Origin: Hungateiclostridiaceae bacterium UBA3922
GTDB lineage: Bacteria; Bacillota; Clostridia; Acetivibrionales; DTU013
Direction: 5' to 3'
Length of the DNA: 13,948 nucleotides
Assembly: GCA_002386045.1 (NCBI GenBank)
Contig: DGEQ01000043.1
Location: 1-13,948 of the forward strand
Below the pieces are notes generated by a model. The model saw nothing but the letters and a program-made list of their open reading frames with translations. It had not been told where the DNA came from and did not search any database. Positions 13,509-13,948 of the stretch are shown here, piece by piece. The position numbers and the translations under genes are program-made. Numbering within the stretch: position 1 is the first letter of the stretch; each line of letters opens with the position of its first letter.

Positions 13509-13948
13509 ATGGAAAACTGGATGATCGGCACAAGATTCATAGTGCTTCTGTACTGCATACTGCGATATTTCCAGGGCAGGATGGAGAATACCGCGCTTGT
13601 AGTACTGTTCATGCTGCTGTACATATCTGCAGTCACCACCGCATACCTGCTGAAAAAGACCTCGCTGAAAACCATGTTCCGCATCCTGTCAGTGGCTGTC
13701 CTTGCGGTTTCGTCGGCATTTGCGTCCGGATCGTTCCTGCTCCTCATGTCTGCCGACATTTACGAGATCGTATCCGCATACACTGACGACTGGAAAGCCC
13801 TGCCGGTTTTTGCCGCTGTTCCGGCCTTTCTGGGCATAGAGTCCGGCGTGCTGACGGAATATGTGCTGACAAGCCTGATGTGCCTGCTTGTGTTCCTCCT
13901 TGCGAAAAAACACACCCATGACCTTGGCGTCCTGCAGCAGGCCAACGA
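13509..13948 (+). CDS. Membrane protein, N-terminal part (possibly sensor kinase), runs off the edge
   Basis: An open frame from ATG 13509 continues past the right edge, with about 146 residues visible. An in-frame TGA at 13500-13502 closes it upstream, and GAGG ends 4 bases before the ATG, a weak ribosome site. Four or more hydrophobic segments appear: IVLLYCILRYF, TALVVLFMLLYISAVTTAYLL, ILSVAVLAVSSAFASGSFLLLM, and FAAVPAFLGI with YVLTSLMCLLVFLLA. They are followed by a charged stretch AKKHTHDLGVLQQAN that could start a cytoplasmic helix. This arrangement resembles the membrane part of some histidine kinases, but no catalytic domain is in the window, so the function is open. Codon use (AGG, ATA, CTG) matches the neighbours. 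Other frames over the same bases give no plausible protein. Confidence 0.65.
   Translation, partial: MENWMIGTRFIVLLYCILRYFQGRMENTALVVLFMLLYISAVTTAYLLKKTSLKTMFRILSVAVLAVSSAFASGSFLLLMSADIYEIVSAYTDDWKALPVFAAVPAFLGIESGVLTEYVLTSLMCLLVFLLAKKHTHDLGVLQQAN

Noticed and set aside
13406..13786. Plus-strand frame overlapping the terminal membrane gene
   Set aside because: The amino-acid mix is improbable (many Cys, His and Pro), while the 13509 frame has clear membrane helices and the local codon use.

Overview
The window looks like chromosomal DNA of an anaerobic Gram-positive bacterium, most likely a member of the Clostridia (Bacillota). The reasons are purine-rich Shine-Dalgarno sites close to the ideal AGGAGG, TTGACA/TATAAT-type promoters, compact hairpin-plus-T-run terminators, an S-layer-homology (SLH) surface protein, a CTC-type ribosomal protein L25, an oligoendopeptidase F and an M29 aminopeptidase. 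Arginine is written mostly as AGG in nearly every gene, and the window carries the tRNA-Arg with anticodon CCT that reads this codon. I cannot name a genus.

Layout from left to right: the 3' end of endonuclease IV (nfo), then an AlkD-type DNA glycosylase, which together form a base-excision-repair pair; a TetR-family regulator with an operator over its own promoter; and a scar at about 2217-2600. In the scar a second, perfect operator precedes the first 16-18 codons of an ABC-transporter ATPase, which runs head-on into the first 18 codons of an IS30-type transposase. The transporter has evidently been lost and the regulator remains. Next come ribosomal protein L25/CTC with a leader of about 200 nt; a convergent MATE efflux pump; a tRNA-Arg(CCT) on the minus strand; a long secreted protein with ten fibronectin-type-III-like modules and three C-terminal SLH repeats; a convergent nagB; and, divergent from nagB, oligoendopeptidase F followed by an M29 aminopeptidase. 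The window ends in the N-terminal half of an unidentified multi-spanning membrane protein.

Functionally this is mostly housekeeping and accessory material: DNA repair, translation, peptide breakdown (PepF cuts oligopeptides and the M29 enzyme trims N-terminal residues), amino-sugar catabolism, drug or metabolite efflux, and cell-surface architecture. Two bidirectional terminators separate the convergent pairs L25/MATE and SLH protein/nagB.

No clearly new multi-gene system is visible. The observations most worth following are the orphaned TetR regulon at the IS30 deletion scar, a 121-bp inverted-repeat-bounded and internally folded element before the terminal membrane gene (13374-13494), the large palindrome under the tRNA promoter, and the uncharacterised architecture of the FnIII/SLH protein.
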